This document shows positions 42,083-50,270 of a DNA stretch of 64,000 nt, in pieces. Under the pieces are notes generated by a model that worked only from the letters and a program-made list of their open reading frames with translations, did no database searches and had not been told where the DNA came from. Every line of letters begins with the position of its first letter. Positions within the stretch are counted from its first letter, which is position 1. A program made the translations under genes and the position numbers. Origin of the DNA: Abyssibius alkaniclasticus (GTDB lineage: Bacteria; Pseudomonadota; Alphaproteobacteria; Rhodobacterales; Rhodobacteraceae); contig NZ_CP095732.1 in assembly GCF_020447305.1 (NCBI RefSeq), positions 2,140,501-2,204,500 on the forward strand. Reading direction: 5' to 3'.

Positions 42083-43363
42083 CTAGAACATGCGCACAAG
42101 CGTCATGGAAATTGCGGGAATATAGGTGACAAGCGCAAGCGCCAGTATAGCCGCCCCGTAAAGCGATGCCATAGACCGCGCAATGCTCAGCACGCCAACC
42201 CCCGATATGCGGCTGGCCACATAAAGCGTTGCGCCAACCGGCGGTGTGAACAGGCCGATGGCAACATTGCAGGTCATCACCACACCCAGATGCACGGGAT
42301 CAACGCCAAAGCTTTGCGCTGTCGGCAGGAATAGCGGCGCCGTCAGCAAAATGGCGGGAACCGGGTCCAGCACAAGGCCAAGCACCAGCATGACAACATT
42401 GACCAGCAGCAAAAACACCCAGGGCGAGGAGGAGAGTTCCTGCACCGCGCCGACCAGAATCGAGGGCATCTGCTCCAGCGTAATCAGCCAGCCCAGCACA
42501 CTGGTGGCACCGATAACCGCCATCACAATGGCCGAGGTCACAAACGCGTCGATCATCAGCGACGGCAGGTCGCGCAAATGAAAGTCACGATAGACGAACA
42601 TCGTGACAAACAACCCGTAGACAACGGCAAGCGCGGCGGCTTCGGTTGGCGTTACAAAGCCCGAGAATATGCCGCCCAGAATAAGAACGGGCATGAACAG
42701 GGCCGGGGCGGTGGCCAAGAACGAGCGGCCAAGCGTTGGCCAATGGGTTTTCTGCCCGCCGGCGTCGCAGCCGCTGGATTTGCCGACGCGGTAGCACACG
42801 ATCATGAATAAAAGCCCGAACAGAATGCCCGGCACCGTGCCCGCCAAGAACAGGTCTTTTACGGAAACGCCCGCAACAAACCCGTAAATGAGCAGCGGAA
42901 TCGAGGGCGGGATGATAATGCCGATCGTGCCGGCCGCAGCCACAAGACCGGCGGCAAAGGCGGGTTTATAGCCTTGTTTGGCCATATTCTTGATCATGAC
43001 CGAGCCGATTGCCGCGCTATCGGCAATGGCCGAGCCGGAAATGCCGCCGAATATCATGGAAGCACCCACAACCACCATGCCAAGCCCGCCGGGCATGAAG
43101 CCCAGCAATGCGCGCGAAAAGGTGATGATGCGCGCGCCAACGCCGCCCCGGCTCATCAACTCGCCCGCAACAATGAACAGCGGGATGGCGATGAAGTGGT
43201 TCGGTTCAACCCCGCCAATGAAGTTGAGGTAAAGCGCCTGAAGCGGATAGCCAAGGTCGAACACCAGAATTGGCAGAACCGCCGAAAGCAGAATGGCCCA
43301 GACCAGCGGCACGCCCAGAAAGACCGTTGCCAGAAAAACGAAAACAACAAACAGCAAAATCAT
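42083..43363 (-). CDS. dctM: TRAP transporter large permease (DctM type)
   Basis: 426 residues from ATG 43363, with about 11-12 hydrophobic segments. Motifs GVPLVWAILLSAVLP, FIVAGELMSRGGVG, FGGISGSAIADSAAIG and TLYVASRISGVG are typical of the DctM/SiaM subunit that carries out sodium-coupled uptake. The frame stays open to 43498 but overlaps the small permease; ATG 43363 forms an ATGA overlap with the dctQ stop and begins directly with the first helix. Substrate is probably the four-carbon acid handled downstream. Confidence 0.9.
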   Translation of the reverse strand: MILLFVVFVFLATVFLGVPLVWAILLSAVLPILVFDLGYPLQALYLNFIGGVEPNHFIAIPLFIVAGELMSRGGVGARIITFSRALLGFMPGGLGMVVVGASMIFGGISGSAIADSAAIGSVMIKNMAKQGYKPAFAAGLVAAAGTIGIIIPPSIPLLIYGFVAGVSVKDLFLAGTVPGILFGLLFMIVCYRVGKSSGCDAGGQKTHWPTLGRSFLATAPALFMPVLILGGIFSGFVTPTEAAALAVVYGLFVTMFVYRDFHLRDLPSLMIDAFVTSAIVMAVIGATSVLGWLITLEQMPSILVGAVQELSSSPWVFLLLVNVVMLVLGLVLDPVPAILLTAPLFLPTAQSFGVDPVHLGVVMTCNVAIGLFTPPVGATLYVASRISGVGVLSIARSMASLYGAAILALALVTYIPAISMTLVRMF

Positions 43364-43887
43364 GATGTGGCCTTTGGCGTTTGCGTGGGTTGGGCTGGGC
43401 CGGTGCCGCGCAATCCAAGCCATGAGTTGAACAGATGAAAGATGAGGGTGATGAACATGCCAACGGGCATCGAGGCATAGAGCAGCCCGACCGGCCAATA
43501 AAGAACCGTGGTTTTCTGCCGCCAGGTATGTTCGCTGATGCCGATGCCGCGATCAATGAGCGATACAAGCAGAATGACGATGGCAAGATTGATGAGCATT
43601 TCAAGCCAGTGCAAGGCGCGCGGCGCAAACATTGCCTGGGTGATTTCGGTCACCCGCATATGCGCGCCGCGCGCCATTGCCGCCGCACAGCCCAAAAAGG
43701 TTGTCCAGAGCAGCAGAAACGCCGTTGCCTCAAGCGACCAGGCCAGATCGAACCCGGCAAAGCCGCGAAGCGTGGCATTTGCAAAAACGAGGATGAGAAT
43801 GGACAGGCCACCAAGGGCCAGAAGCGCATCGATGCAGCGCGAAAGCACGCGCAAGGGCAAAGGGTAGTAGGGGCGGAAATCCATCAT
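43360..43887 (-). CDS. dctQ: TRAP transporter small permease (DctQ type)
   Basis: 175 residues with four membrane segments, including LEATAFLLLWTTFLGCAAAMARGAHMRV, quoted in part as LLLWTTFLGCAAAM and ARGAHMRV, which is the DctQ signature. ATG 43887 (with a second Met one codon later) is used in place of the long open frame to 43977, which would enter the dctP gene. Coupled by ATGA to dctM. Confidence 0.88.
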   Translation of the reverse strand: MMDFRPYYPLPLRVLSRCIDALLALGGLSILILVFANATLRGFAGFDLAWSLEATAFLLLWTTFLGCAAAMARGAHMRVTEITQAMFAPRALHWLEMLINLAIVILLVSLIDRGIGISEHTWRQKTTVLYWPVGLLYASMPVGMFITLIFHLFNSWLGLRGTGPAQPTQTPKATS

Positions 43888-43954
43888 GCGTGCCTGTATG
43901 AGACTTCGATCAGGGGGCGCAATGCCTGCGCCCCCGGCTTTGGATGTCGTTGGT

Positions 43955-44965
43955 TTATTCGACGGGCATCGCTTCACGAATTGCGGCGGCCGCGGCCAGC
44001 ACTTCGTCTACCTGATCGCCATAAACACCGCGCGCCTGGTCATAGACGCTTGCGACAGCATCGCGGAACGGGCCAATCTCGGGGGTGATGATGGTGGCGC
44101 CGTTTGCGGCAAGCTGCTCAAGCTGCGCGGCTTCGGAATTGCGCACCAGATCGCGGCTGAAGGCCGAAGATTCGGCGGCAGCCCGCAGCACTGCGGCCTG
44201 ATCAGCTTCCGAAAAGCTCTGCCATGTCGCTTCGGCAATGGTCAGCGGCAGGGGCGAATAGACATGGCGCGTCAGCGTCACATTCGGCGCCACCTCGGCA
44301 AATTTCAGCGAAACGATGGTATCAACCGGGTTTTCCTGCCCGTCGACCGTGCCTTGCTGAATGGCCAGATACACATCGGTGACTGGCATGACCACGGTCT
44401 GAAACCCGATGGCTTCCATCGTCCAGCGGATCATGTCATTCGGGAAAACGCGCATCTTGCGGCCCGAGGCATCGGCCGGAGAATTGAGCGGAAAGGTTGT
44501 CGTAAAGCTGCGGAACCCGGCCTCCCATGTGGCCAGAACGCGGAAGCCAACCTCGGGCAGTTTGGCGAATTCGCCCTGCAACCAGTCTGAATTGTCATAA
44601 AATTCCCAACCCTGCTCGTAGCTGTCCACCAGAAACGGCATGGCTGTCAGGTTGAGCGAGGGCAGATGCGTGGCATAAGAGCCCGTGGCCGATACGGTGA
44701 AATCCACACCGCCAAGCTGCAATTGCTCTATGGCCTTTGGGTCATTGCCAAGCTGGCCGGCCGGGAAGATGCGCACCTCATAGCGCCCTTCGGTATATTC
44801 TGAAACGAGATCGGCGAAAACCTGCGCGGCCTGATCACGCGAGCCGCCAGGGTTGTCGGTATGGCTGAATTTCAGAATGGTCTGTGCCTGCATTGCACCG
44901 GCAGCAAGGCTGATTGCCGCAACCGCTGCGCCCATGCGGGCGAATTTTACGAGTCTTGTGGTCAT
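43955..44965 (-). CDS. dctP: TRAP transporter substrate-binding protein (DctP type)
   Basis: 336-residue periplasmic receptor with signal peptide (cleavage near AGAMQAQ). ILKFSHTDNPGGSRDQAAQ at the mature start and FRVLATWEAGFRSFTT with the conserved Arg that binds a carboxylate identify a DctP7-type receptor; VTDVYLAIQQGTVDGQENP is the family signature. First gene of the leftward TRAP-tetronate operon, divergent from the dehydrogenase gene at 45093. Confidence 0.9.
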   Translation of the reverse strand: MTTRLVKFARMGAAVAAISLAAGAMQAQTILKFSHTDNPGGSRDQAAQVFADLVSEYTEGRYEVRIFPAGQLGNDPKAIEQLQLGGVDFTVSATGSYATHLPSLNLTAMPFLVDSYEQGWEFYDNSDWLQGEFAKLPEVGFRVLATWEAGFRSFTTTFPLNSPADASGRKMRVFPNDMIRWTMEAIGFQTVVMPVTDVYLAIQQGTVDGQENPVDTIVSLKFAEVAPNVTLTRHVYSPLPLTIAEATWQSFSEADQAAVLRAAAESSAFSRDLVRNSEAAQLEQLAANGATIITPEIGPFRDAVASVYDQARGVYGDQVDEVLAAAAAIREAMPVE

Positions 44966-45092
44966 TGTCCCCTCCCAGAGAGCATGAATGTATATTGCAT
45001 TTATTTACGTATGCGTTAAAGAATGCGTTGTCAACTTTCGATTCATGCAATCGGAAATTCCTGTAAAAAATGATCAAAGGACCGGCCCGTAT
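44966..45092. promoter_or_regulatory. Divergent promoter region of the TRAP and dehydrogenase operons
   Basis: 127 AT-rich bases. It includes the odd palindrome GTTGTCAAC and alternating ATGCA/TGCAT and GTAT motifs that could be half-sites for the GntR regulator encoded at 47209. No definite -10/-35 assignment is possible by eye. Confidence 0.35.
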
Positions 45093-46181
45093 ATGAAGCA
45101 GAAATTTGAAATTGCGGTGTTCCAGGGTGACGGGATCGGCCCTGAAATCATGGGCCCAACGCTCGATATCCTGCAAAAACTGGCGCAAAAGTCCGAAGGC
45201 TATGGGCTGCATTTTCATGATGCGCCCGCGGGTGCCGCGCATTACCGCGAAACAGGCGAATCACTTCCGGCGGGCTCGCTGGAAATTGCCAGAAAGGCCG
45301 ATGCGATCTTGCTGTCGGCTATGGGTTTGCCCGATGTGCGCTATGCCGATGGCACCGAAATTTCGCCCCAGATCGACCTGCGCAAAATTCTGGTGCTGTT
45401 TGCGGGCGTGCGCCCGGTGACCGTGCGCAAGGATCAGCGCAGCCCGCTGAACATGCCCGCCGGCAAGGAGATAGATTTCGTGTTGCTGCGCGAAAGCACC
45501 GAAGGGCTGTTTCATACCCAGGGCCGGGGCGAGGTCAGCGCCACCGAAGCGCGTGAAACGCTGCTGATCACCCGCGACATTTCGGAAAAACTGTTCCGCT
45601 TTGCCTTTGCGCTGGCAAGAACCCGCAAGGAAAACGGGCGCGGGCGCGGGCGTGTTACCTGTGTTGACAAGGCCAATGTCTTCCGGGCCTTTGCGTTTTT
45701 CAGGCAGATTTTTGATGAAGAAGCCAAAAAACATCCGGACCTGAGCGCCGATCACGCCTATGTTGATGCCACCGCGCTTTGGATGGTGCAAAAACCGTGG
45801 GAGTTTGATGTGCTGGTCACCGAAAACATGTTTGGCGATATCTTGTCAGATTTGGGGGCCGGGCTTATGGGCGGGCTTGGGCTTGCCCCTTCGGCCGATA
45901 TCGGGCTTGAACACGCGCTGTTTCAGCCCTGCCACGGTTCGGCCCCCGATATTGCCGGGCAGGGCGTTGCCAACCCGCTGGCGATGATTCTGTCCGCCGC
46001 GATGATGCTGGATTGGCTTGGCATCAAGCATGACAACCGGGCATTGGTTGACGATGGCGCGCGGCTGCGCATCGCCGTTGAAACCGTTGTTGCCGAGCAG
46101 CGCGCCCTGACCCGCGATCTGGGGGGCACGGCGGGCACGATTGCCGCCGCCGCCGCCGTGCAGGAGGCGTTGAGCCTGTGA
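45093..46181 (+). CDS. Isocitrate/isopropylmalate dehydrogenase family, tartrate/D-malate dehydrogenase-like
   Basis: 362-residue metal-dependent beta-decarboxylating dehydrogenase. Start block VFQGDGIGPEIMGPTLD, substrate Arg/Glu segment FVLLRESTEGLFHTQGRG, metal-binding NMFGDILSDLGAGLMGGLG and nucleotide segment PCHGSAPDIAGQGVANPLA. Given the four-carbon acid context, a tartrate, malate or threonate/erythronate dehydrogenase role is more likely than leucine synthesis. ATG 45093 is used, since the upstream frame to 44988 lacks family sequence. Its end overlaps the next gene (GTGA). Confidence 0.85.
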   Translation: MKQKFEIAVFQGDGIGPEIMGPTLDILQKLAQKSEGYGLHFHDAPAGAAHYRETGESLPAGSLEIARKADAILLSAMGLPDVRYADGTEISPQIDLRKILVLFAGVRPVTVRKDQRSPLNMPAGKEIDFVLLRESTEGLFHTQGRGEVSATEARETLLITRDISEKLFRFAFALARTRKENGRGRGRVTCVDKANVFRAFAFFRQIFDEEAKKHPDLSADHAYVDATALWMVQKPWEFDVLVTENMFGDILSDLGAGLMGGLGLAPSADIGLEHALFQPCHGSAPDIAGQGVANPLAMILSAAMMLDWLGIKHDNRALVDDGARLRIAVETVVAEQRALTRDLGGTAGTIAAAAAVQEALSL

Positions 46182-47212
46182 CATTGGCCCAAGACCCCTT
46201 GCGCGTCGCCTGCCTTGGCGCGGGCTATTTCAGCCAGTTCCACTATGAAAGCTGGGCGCGCATGGCGCGGGCGCAGCTTGTTGCAGCCTGTAACCGCGAC
46301 ATTGGCAAACTGGCTGAAAAGGGCGTGCCGGCCTATAGCGACCTTGGCGAAATGCTGCGCCGTCATCAGCCCGATTTGCTGGACATCATCCTGCCGCCCG
46401 TTGCCCATGCCACGGCTATTCGCACGGCAATCGCACAGGGCATAAGGGCAATCATCTGCCAAAAACCCTTTTGCACATCTTTGGCCGAGGCACAGAGCAT
46501 TGCCGACGAGGCCGCTGCGGCGGGTGTGACAATTGTCGTGCATGAAAACTTTCGCTTTCAGCCCTGGTATCGGCATATCAGGCGCGCGCTGGATGACGGG
46601 CTGATCGGCAGCGTGCAACAGCTGACCTTCCGGCTGCGCCCCGGCGATGGGCAGGGGCCGCGCGCCTATCTAGACAGGCAGCCGTATTTTCAGCGTATGG
46701 AGCGGTTTTTGGTGCATGAAACGGCGGTGCATTGGGTGGATACCTTCCGTTACCTTCTGGGTGAGCCGCTTTCGGTTTATGCCGATTTGCGCCGCCTGAA
46801 CCCTGCCATCGCGGGCGAAGATGCTGGCTATATCCTGTTTGAACACGAAAATGGTGCGCGCGCGCTGTTTGACGGCAACCGCCATCTTGACCATGCGGCC
46901 GACAATCTGCGCTGCACAATGGGCGAGGCTTTGGTTGAGGGCGATGAAGGCACGCTTGGCCTATGCGGTGACGGGTCGGTGTTTCACCGCGCATTCGGCA
47001 GCACCAGCACGGCCATGTTGTTGCCCGCCAGCACATGGCAGGGGTTTGGCGGTGACTGCGTTCACGCCTTGCAAAGCCATGTTGTAAAGGCTCTACTCGA
47101 TGGAACGGCGCTTGAAAACACCGCGCAAGACTATCTGTCGGTTATGCGCATCGAAGACGCGATCTACAGATCGGCGCGCGAGGGCCGCAAGCTGAAGCTG
47201 GAGAGCATGTGA
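46178..47212 (+). CDS. Gfo/Idh/MocA family oxidoreductase
   Basis: 344 residues. Rossmann start VACLGAGYFSQFHYESWARM; the catalytic-Lys motif reads ICQKPFCTSL, with Gln in place of the common Glu of EKP but the Lys kept. C-terminal Gfo domain with RFLVHETAVHWVDTFRYLLG. GTG 46178 start overlaps the preceding stop. NAD(P)-dependent oxidation of a sugar or sugar acid is expected; in this locus it could feed the tetronate pathway. Confidence 0.85.
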   Translation: MTLAQDPLRVACLGAGYFSQFHYESWARMARAQLVAACNRDIGKLAEKGVPAYSDLGEMLRRHQPDLLDIILPPVAHATAIRTAIAQGIRAIICQKPFCTSLAEAQSIADEAAAAGVTIVVHENFRFQPWYRHIRRALDDGLIGSVQQLTFRLRPGDGQGPRAYLDRQPYFQRMERFLVHETAVHWVDTFRYLLGEPLSVYADLRRLNPAIAGEDAGYILFEHENGARALFDGNRHLDHAADNLRCTMGEALVEGDEGTLGLCGDGSVFHRAFGSTSTAMLLPASTWQGFGGDCVHALQSHVVKALLDGTALENTAQDYLSVMRIEDAIYRSAREGRKLKLESM

Positions 47213-47877
47213 GCGATAAGCCATTGTCCAACACCCAAAAAGCCGTGCAGGCAATTCGCTCGCTCATCTTTTCGGGCGAGCTTGCGGCCGGCTCCAACCA
47301 TTTGGAAGTTGAGCTGGCGGAACGGTTTGGCATGTCGCGCACACCCGTGCGCGAAGCGGCGCTTATTCTTGAAGGGCAGGGGCTGTTAGAATTGCGCCAA
47401 CGCAAGGGTGTGCGCATTCTGCCGGTTTCTGTTGCCGATATGGGCGAAATCTATGATGTGCTGACCGAGCTTGAAAGCCTTGCTGCGGAACAGGCCGCCA
47501 AGCAGGGCTATTCCGCCAAAGACCTTGCGGCGTTAGAGGCGGCGATCAACGATATGGATGCCGCCATTGATGCGGGCGATCTGCATGGCTGGGCGGATGC
47601 CGATGACCGTTTCCATGCCGAACTGGTGCGGCTGGGGCGCAATTCACGGGTTTCAGCCATTGTTGCCATGATGTCGGACCAGGTGCGCCGCGTGCGCCTT
47701 ATGACCCTGTTCATGCGCCCGGTGCCGCAGAAATCCAACAAGGACCACCGCAATGTGCTGGAAGCCATCGCCAATGGCGATTTTGAAGCGGCGCGCAGCA
47801 TTCACAAAACCCACCGCCAGCAGGCCAAGCAAATGCTGATCGGGCTTTTGCAAAAGATGAACCTCAACCAGGTTTAG
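47209..47877 (+). CDS. GntR family regulator with FCD domain
   Basis: 222 residues: winged helix at about 8-72 (AVQAIRSLIFSGEL, MSRTPVREAALILEGQGLLE) and an FCD domain (about 85-215) with the metal-ligand-like D and H positions (DADDRFHAEL). GTG start in a GTGA overlap with the oxidoreductase gene. It is probably the local regulator of the divergent TRAP and dehydrogenase operons. Confidence 0.85.
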   Translation: MSDKPLSNTQKAVQAIRSLIFSGELAAGSNHLEVELAERFGMSRTPVREAALILEGQGLLELRQRKGVRILPVSVADMGEIYDVLTELESLAAEQAAKQGYSAKDLAALEAAINDMDAAIDAGDLHGWADADDRFHAELVRLGRNSRVSAIVAMMSDQVRRVRLMTLFMRPVPQKSNKDHRNVLEAIANGDFEAARSIHKTHRQQAKQMLIGLLQKMNLNQV

Positions 47878-47966
47878 CGGCGTTTATTGGCGCATGATAT
47901 CGCCCTTTTGCCTTGCGTCTGCCAGCAAACCGGCCCCAGACTGGGCCCGCACACTCCCAGGCCCGT

Positions 47967-49538
47967 TCAATACCAGGCATCCGGGGTTGCGGCTTTTTTT
48001 CTGGCAACAAATTCATGCAACGCCGTGCTGATGGCTTGGTCAATCGCGGGGGGTTCATAGGCGGCCAAAGTGGATTTCCAGCGCGTATTCGCGCGGCTTG
48101 CCGCATCGATCCCGCCCTGTTCATCCCATGTTTCCCAAGGCTGGTTATCGTCCAGCGCGCTGTCGTAATAGGCGGTTTTGTAATGGCGCAGCGTATGGGC
48201 CGTGCCGAACAAATGCGCGCCCGGCCCCTTTTCGGCCAGCGCCTCGAAACCAAGCGTATCGTCGCTGACCTCGACACCACGCAAATAGCTGTGCAAGGCG
48301 CCGCACAGGTCGGTGTCGAGCATGAATTTTTCGTAGGACATCGACAGCAACCCATCGAGAAACCCCGCCGAATGCAGCACGTAATTGGCCCCGCTCTGCA
48401 CGGCTGACATCATCGACATCATGCTTTGCTGCATGGCCTGCGCATCGGGTAGCTTCGAGGTGCTGAAATTGCCCGCGCAGCGCAGCGGCATGTTCAGCCG
48501 GCGCGCCAACTGCCCCATGACAAGCGAGCCAAGCGCCGGTTCCGGCGTGCCAAAAGTGGGTGAGCCCGAGCGCAGCGACATGGAGGACAGGAACGAGGCC
48601 AGAATCGCCGGTGCGCCGGGCCGCACAAGTTGTGTGAGCGCGCATGATACCATGCTTTCGGCCAGACATTGCGCAACCGACCCGGCGATTGTCAGCGGCG
48701 AAACCGCGCCCCCCAACAGGAACGGCAGATGGATAGAGCCTTGCCCCGCAGCCGCATAGGCGCGAATGCCCCTTGTGGTGACTCCGTCCAGCACCAAGGG
48801 CGAGGTGGTGTTGAAATTCCCCATGATCACGCAGTTTTCGGCCACAAAATCAGCGCCAAACAGAATGCGGCACATTTCGATACTGTCTTCGGCCCGCTCC
48901 GGCGCGGTGATCGAGCCCAGAAAGGCGCGGTCGGAATAGAGGATATGCGACAGCACCATATCCAGGTGCCGCTTGTTGACCGGCACATCGGTCGGCTCGC
49001 AAATCGTGCCGCCGGAATGGTGCAGCCACGGGCTTGACTGGCCCAGTTTGATGAAGTTGCGAAAATCCTCGATCGTGCCATAGCGGCGGCCCCTGTCCAG
49101 ATCCATCACAAAGGGCGAACCGTAGGAGGGCGCGAAAACCACCGCATCGCCGCCAATTTCAACCGAACGCGCCGGGTTGCGGGCATATTGGGTAAAGCGG
49201 GCAGGGGCGGTGCGCAAGATTTCGCGGATCATCCCCGGTGCAAACCTGATATTCCAGCTTTCGCCGGTCAGCGCCGTCACCTCGCCGCCGGCGGCGCGGA
49301 ACAGTTGCACGGTTTCAGGGTCATCCCGAAACTCGATGCCGATCTCGGCTAAAATCCGGTCTGCCCCCGCCTCGATGCGGACAAGGCTTTCTTCGCTGGC
49401 CAGGTCATAGGTGGGAATGCCGCGCGTAATAAAAGGCACTTCCAGATGCGGGTTTTGCCCCGGCACACCGCTGCGCGCCTCGGTTCCACCGCGCCCGCGC
49501 CTGCGCGACCTTCCGCTTTCGCTAACCGCTTCAGCCAT
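47967..49538 (-). CDS. MttB-family methyltransferase without pyrrolysine
   Basis: 523 residues of the trimethylamine methyltransferase (MttB/MtgB) superfamily, a TIM-barrel that moves a methyl group to a corrinoid protein. Blocks: FAPSYGSPFVMDLDRGRRYG, PTDVPVNKRHLDMVLSHI, GSPTFGTPEPALGSLVMGQL. There is no in-frame TAG, so this is the non-pyrrolysine type, like glycine-betaine methyltransferase MtgB. No corrinoid protein or reactivase gene is adjacent. The N-terminus has a basic Arg/Gly-rich tail (RSRRRGRGG). Divergent from a TetR regulator that probably controls it. Confidence 0.85.
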   Translation of the reverse strand: MAEAVSESGRSRRRGRGGTEARSGVPGQNPHLEVPFITRGIPTYDLASEESLVRIEAGADRILAEIGIEFRDDPETVQLFRAAGGEVTALTGESWNIRFAPGMIREILRTAPARFTQYARNPARSVEIGGDAVVFAPSYGSPFVMDLDRGRRYGTIEDFRNFIKLGQSSPWLHHSGGTICEPTDVPVNKRHLDMVLSHILYSDRAFLGSITAPERAEDSIEMCRILFGADFVAENCVIMGNFNTTSPLVLDGVTTRGIRAYAAAGQGSIHLPFLLGGAVSPLTIAGSVAQCLAESMVSCALTQLVRPGAPAILASFLSSMSLRSGSPTFGTPEPALGSLVMGQLARRLNMPLRCAGNFSTSKLPDAQAMQQSMMSMMSAVQSGANYVLHSAGFLDGLLSMSYEKFMLDTDLCGALHSYLRGVEVSDDTLGFEALAEKGPGAHLFGTAHTLRHYKTAYYDSALDDNQPWETWDEQGGIDAASRANTRWKSTLAAYEPPAIDQAISTALHEFVARKKAATPDAWY

Positions 49539-49583
49539 GCAACAGCCTTTCGATTTGGGTGAACCAACACAATTGTCATCTCA

Positions 49584-49601
49584 ATTGACACACCTGTCAA
49601 T
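49584..49601. promoter_or_regulatory. Putative TetR operator between mttB-like and tetR genes
   Basis: Perfect inverted repeat ATTGACA-CACC-TGTCAAT in the 81-base divergent gap. A third half-site TGTCA lies at 49575-49579, giving alternating TGTCA/TGACA/TGTCA. The repeat includes a TTGACA -35-like hexamer, so binding would block transcription. Confidence 0.6.
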
Positions 49602-49619
49602 AGATTGCATAACCAGCGG

Positions 49620-50258
49620 ATGAACCAGATCGATATGACCGACCCGCGCACCACCGAGGCTGCCTGGCTGAAAGCGGCCTATGATGTGCTGACCGAAAGC
49701 GGGGTCGAGGCGGTGAAGATCATGCCGCTGGCCAAGCGGCTGGGGCTGACGCGCAGCGGATTTTACTGGCATTTCAAAGACCGCGACGCGCTGCTTGAAG
49801 CGATGATCGGCCATTGGGAAGCCAAGAATACCGGCATACTTGTGGCGCGCTGCAACGCCTATGCCGACAGTATTTGCGAAGCGGTGTTCAACCTGTTCGA
49901 TTGCTGGCTGGATGATGCGCTGTTTGACTCGCGGCTAGATCTGGCCATTCGCAACTGGGCGCGCAACGATCCGGCATTGCAGGCCCGGCTTGCGCAATCT
50001 GACGCGCGGCGCAAAGCGGCGATCGTGGGGATGTTTCTGCGGCATGGTTATGGTGAAAGCGCCGCAGACGTGCGCGCCTTGACGATGATTTACACGCAGA
50101 TCGGCTATTTTTCGATGCAGGTCAGCGAAAGCCGCGCGCAGCGCCTTGCCCGGATGCCCGATTATGTCGAGGTGTTTACGGGCCAAACACCTACAAGGGC
50201 CGATATTCAACGCTTCATGGCCCGTCACCTTGACCGTGCGGGAATGAACAGGCCATAA
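49620..50258 (+). CDS. TetR/AcrR family regulator
   Basis: 212 residues: N-terminal HTH (about 12-60: AYDVLTESGVEAVKIMPLAKRLGLTRSGFYWHF, quoted in part as AKRLGLTRSGFYWHF) and a ligand domain of unknown specificity. ATG 49620 is used; ATG 49635 (MTDPRTTEAAW) is equally possible, and the frame begins at a TTG at 49605. Divergent from the MttB-like gene across a short gap holding a clear palindrome, so it likely represses that gene and itself. Confidence 0.85.
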   Translation: MNQIDMTDPRTTEAAWLKAAYDVLTESGVEAVKIMPLAKRLGLTRSGFYWHFKDRDALLEAMIGHWEAKNTGILVARCNAYADSICEAVFNLFDCWLDDALFDSRLDLAIRNWARNDPALQARLAQSDARRKAAIVGMFLRHGYGESAADVRALTMIYTQIGYFSMQVSESRAQRLARMPDYVEVFTGQTPTRADIQRFMARHLDRAGMNRP

Positions 50259-50270
50259 GCTGTTCAGGAT

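Noticed and set aside
47910-47945. GGCCC/GGGCC hairpin between the convergent GntR and MttB-like genes as a terminator
   Set aside because: The stem has a bulge, the loop is too short and no T-run is present.
47967-49538. Possible pyrrolysine-containing TMA methyltransferase
   Set aside because: The frame has no internal TAG codon and no pyl genes are visible.
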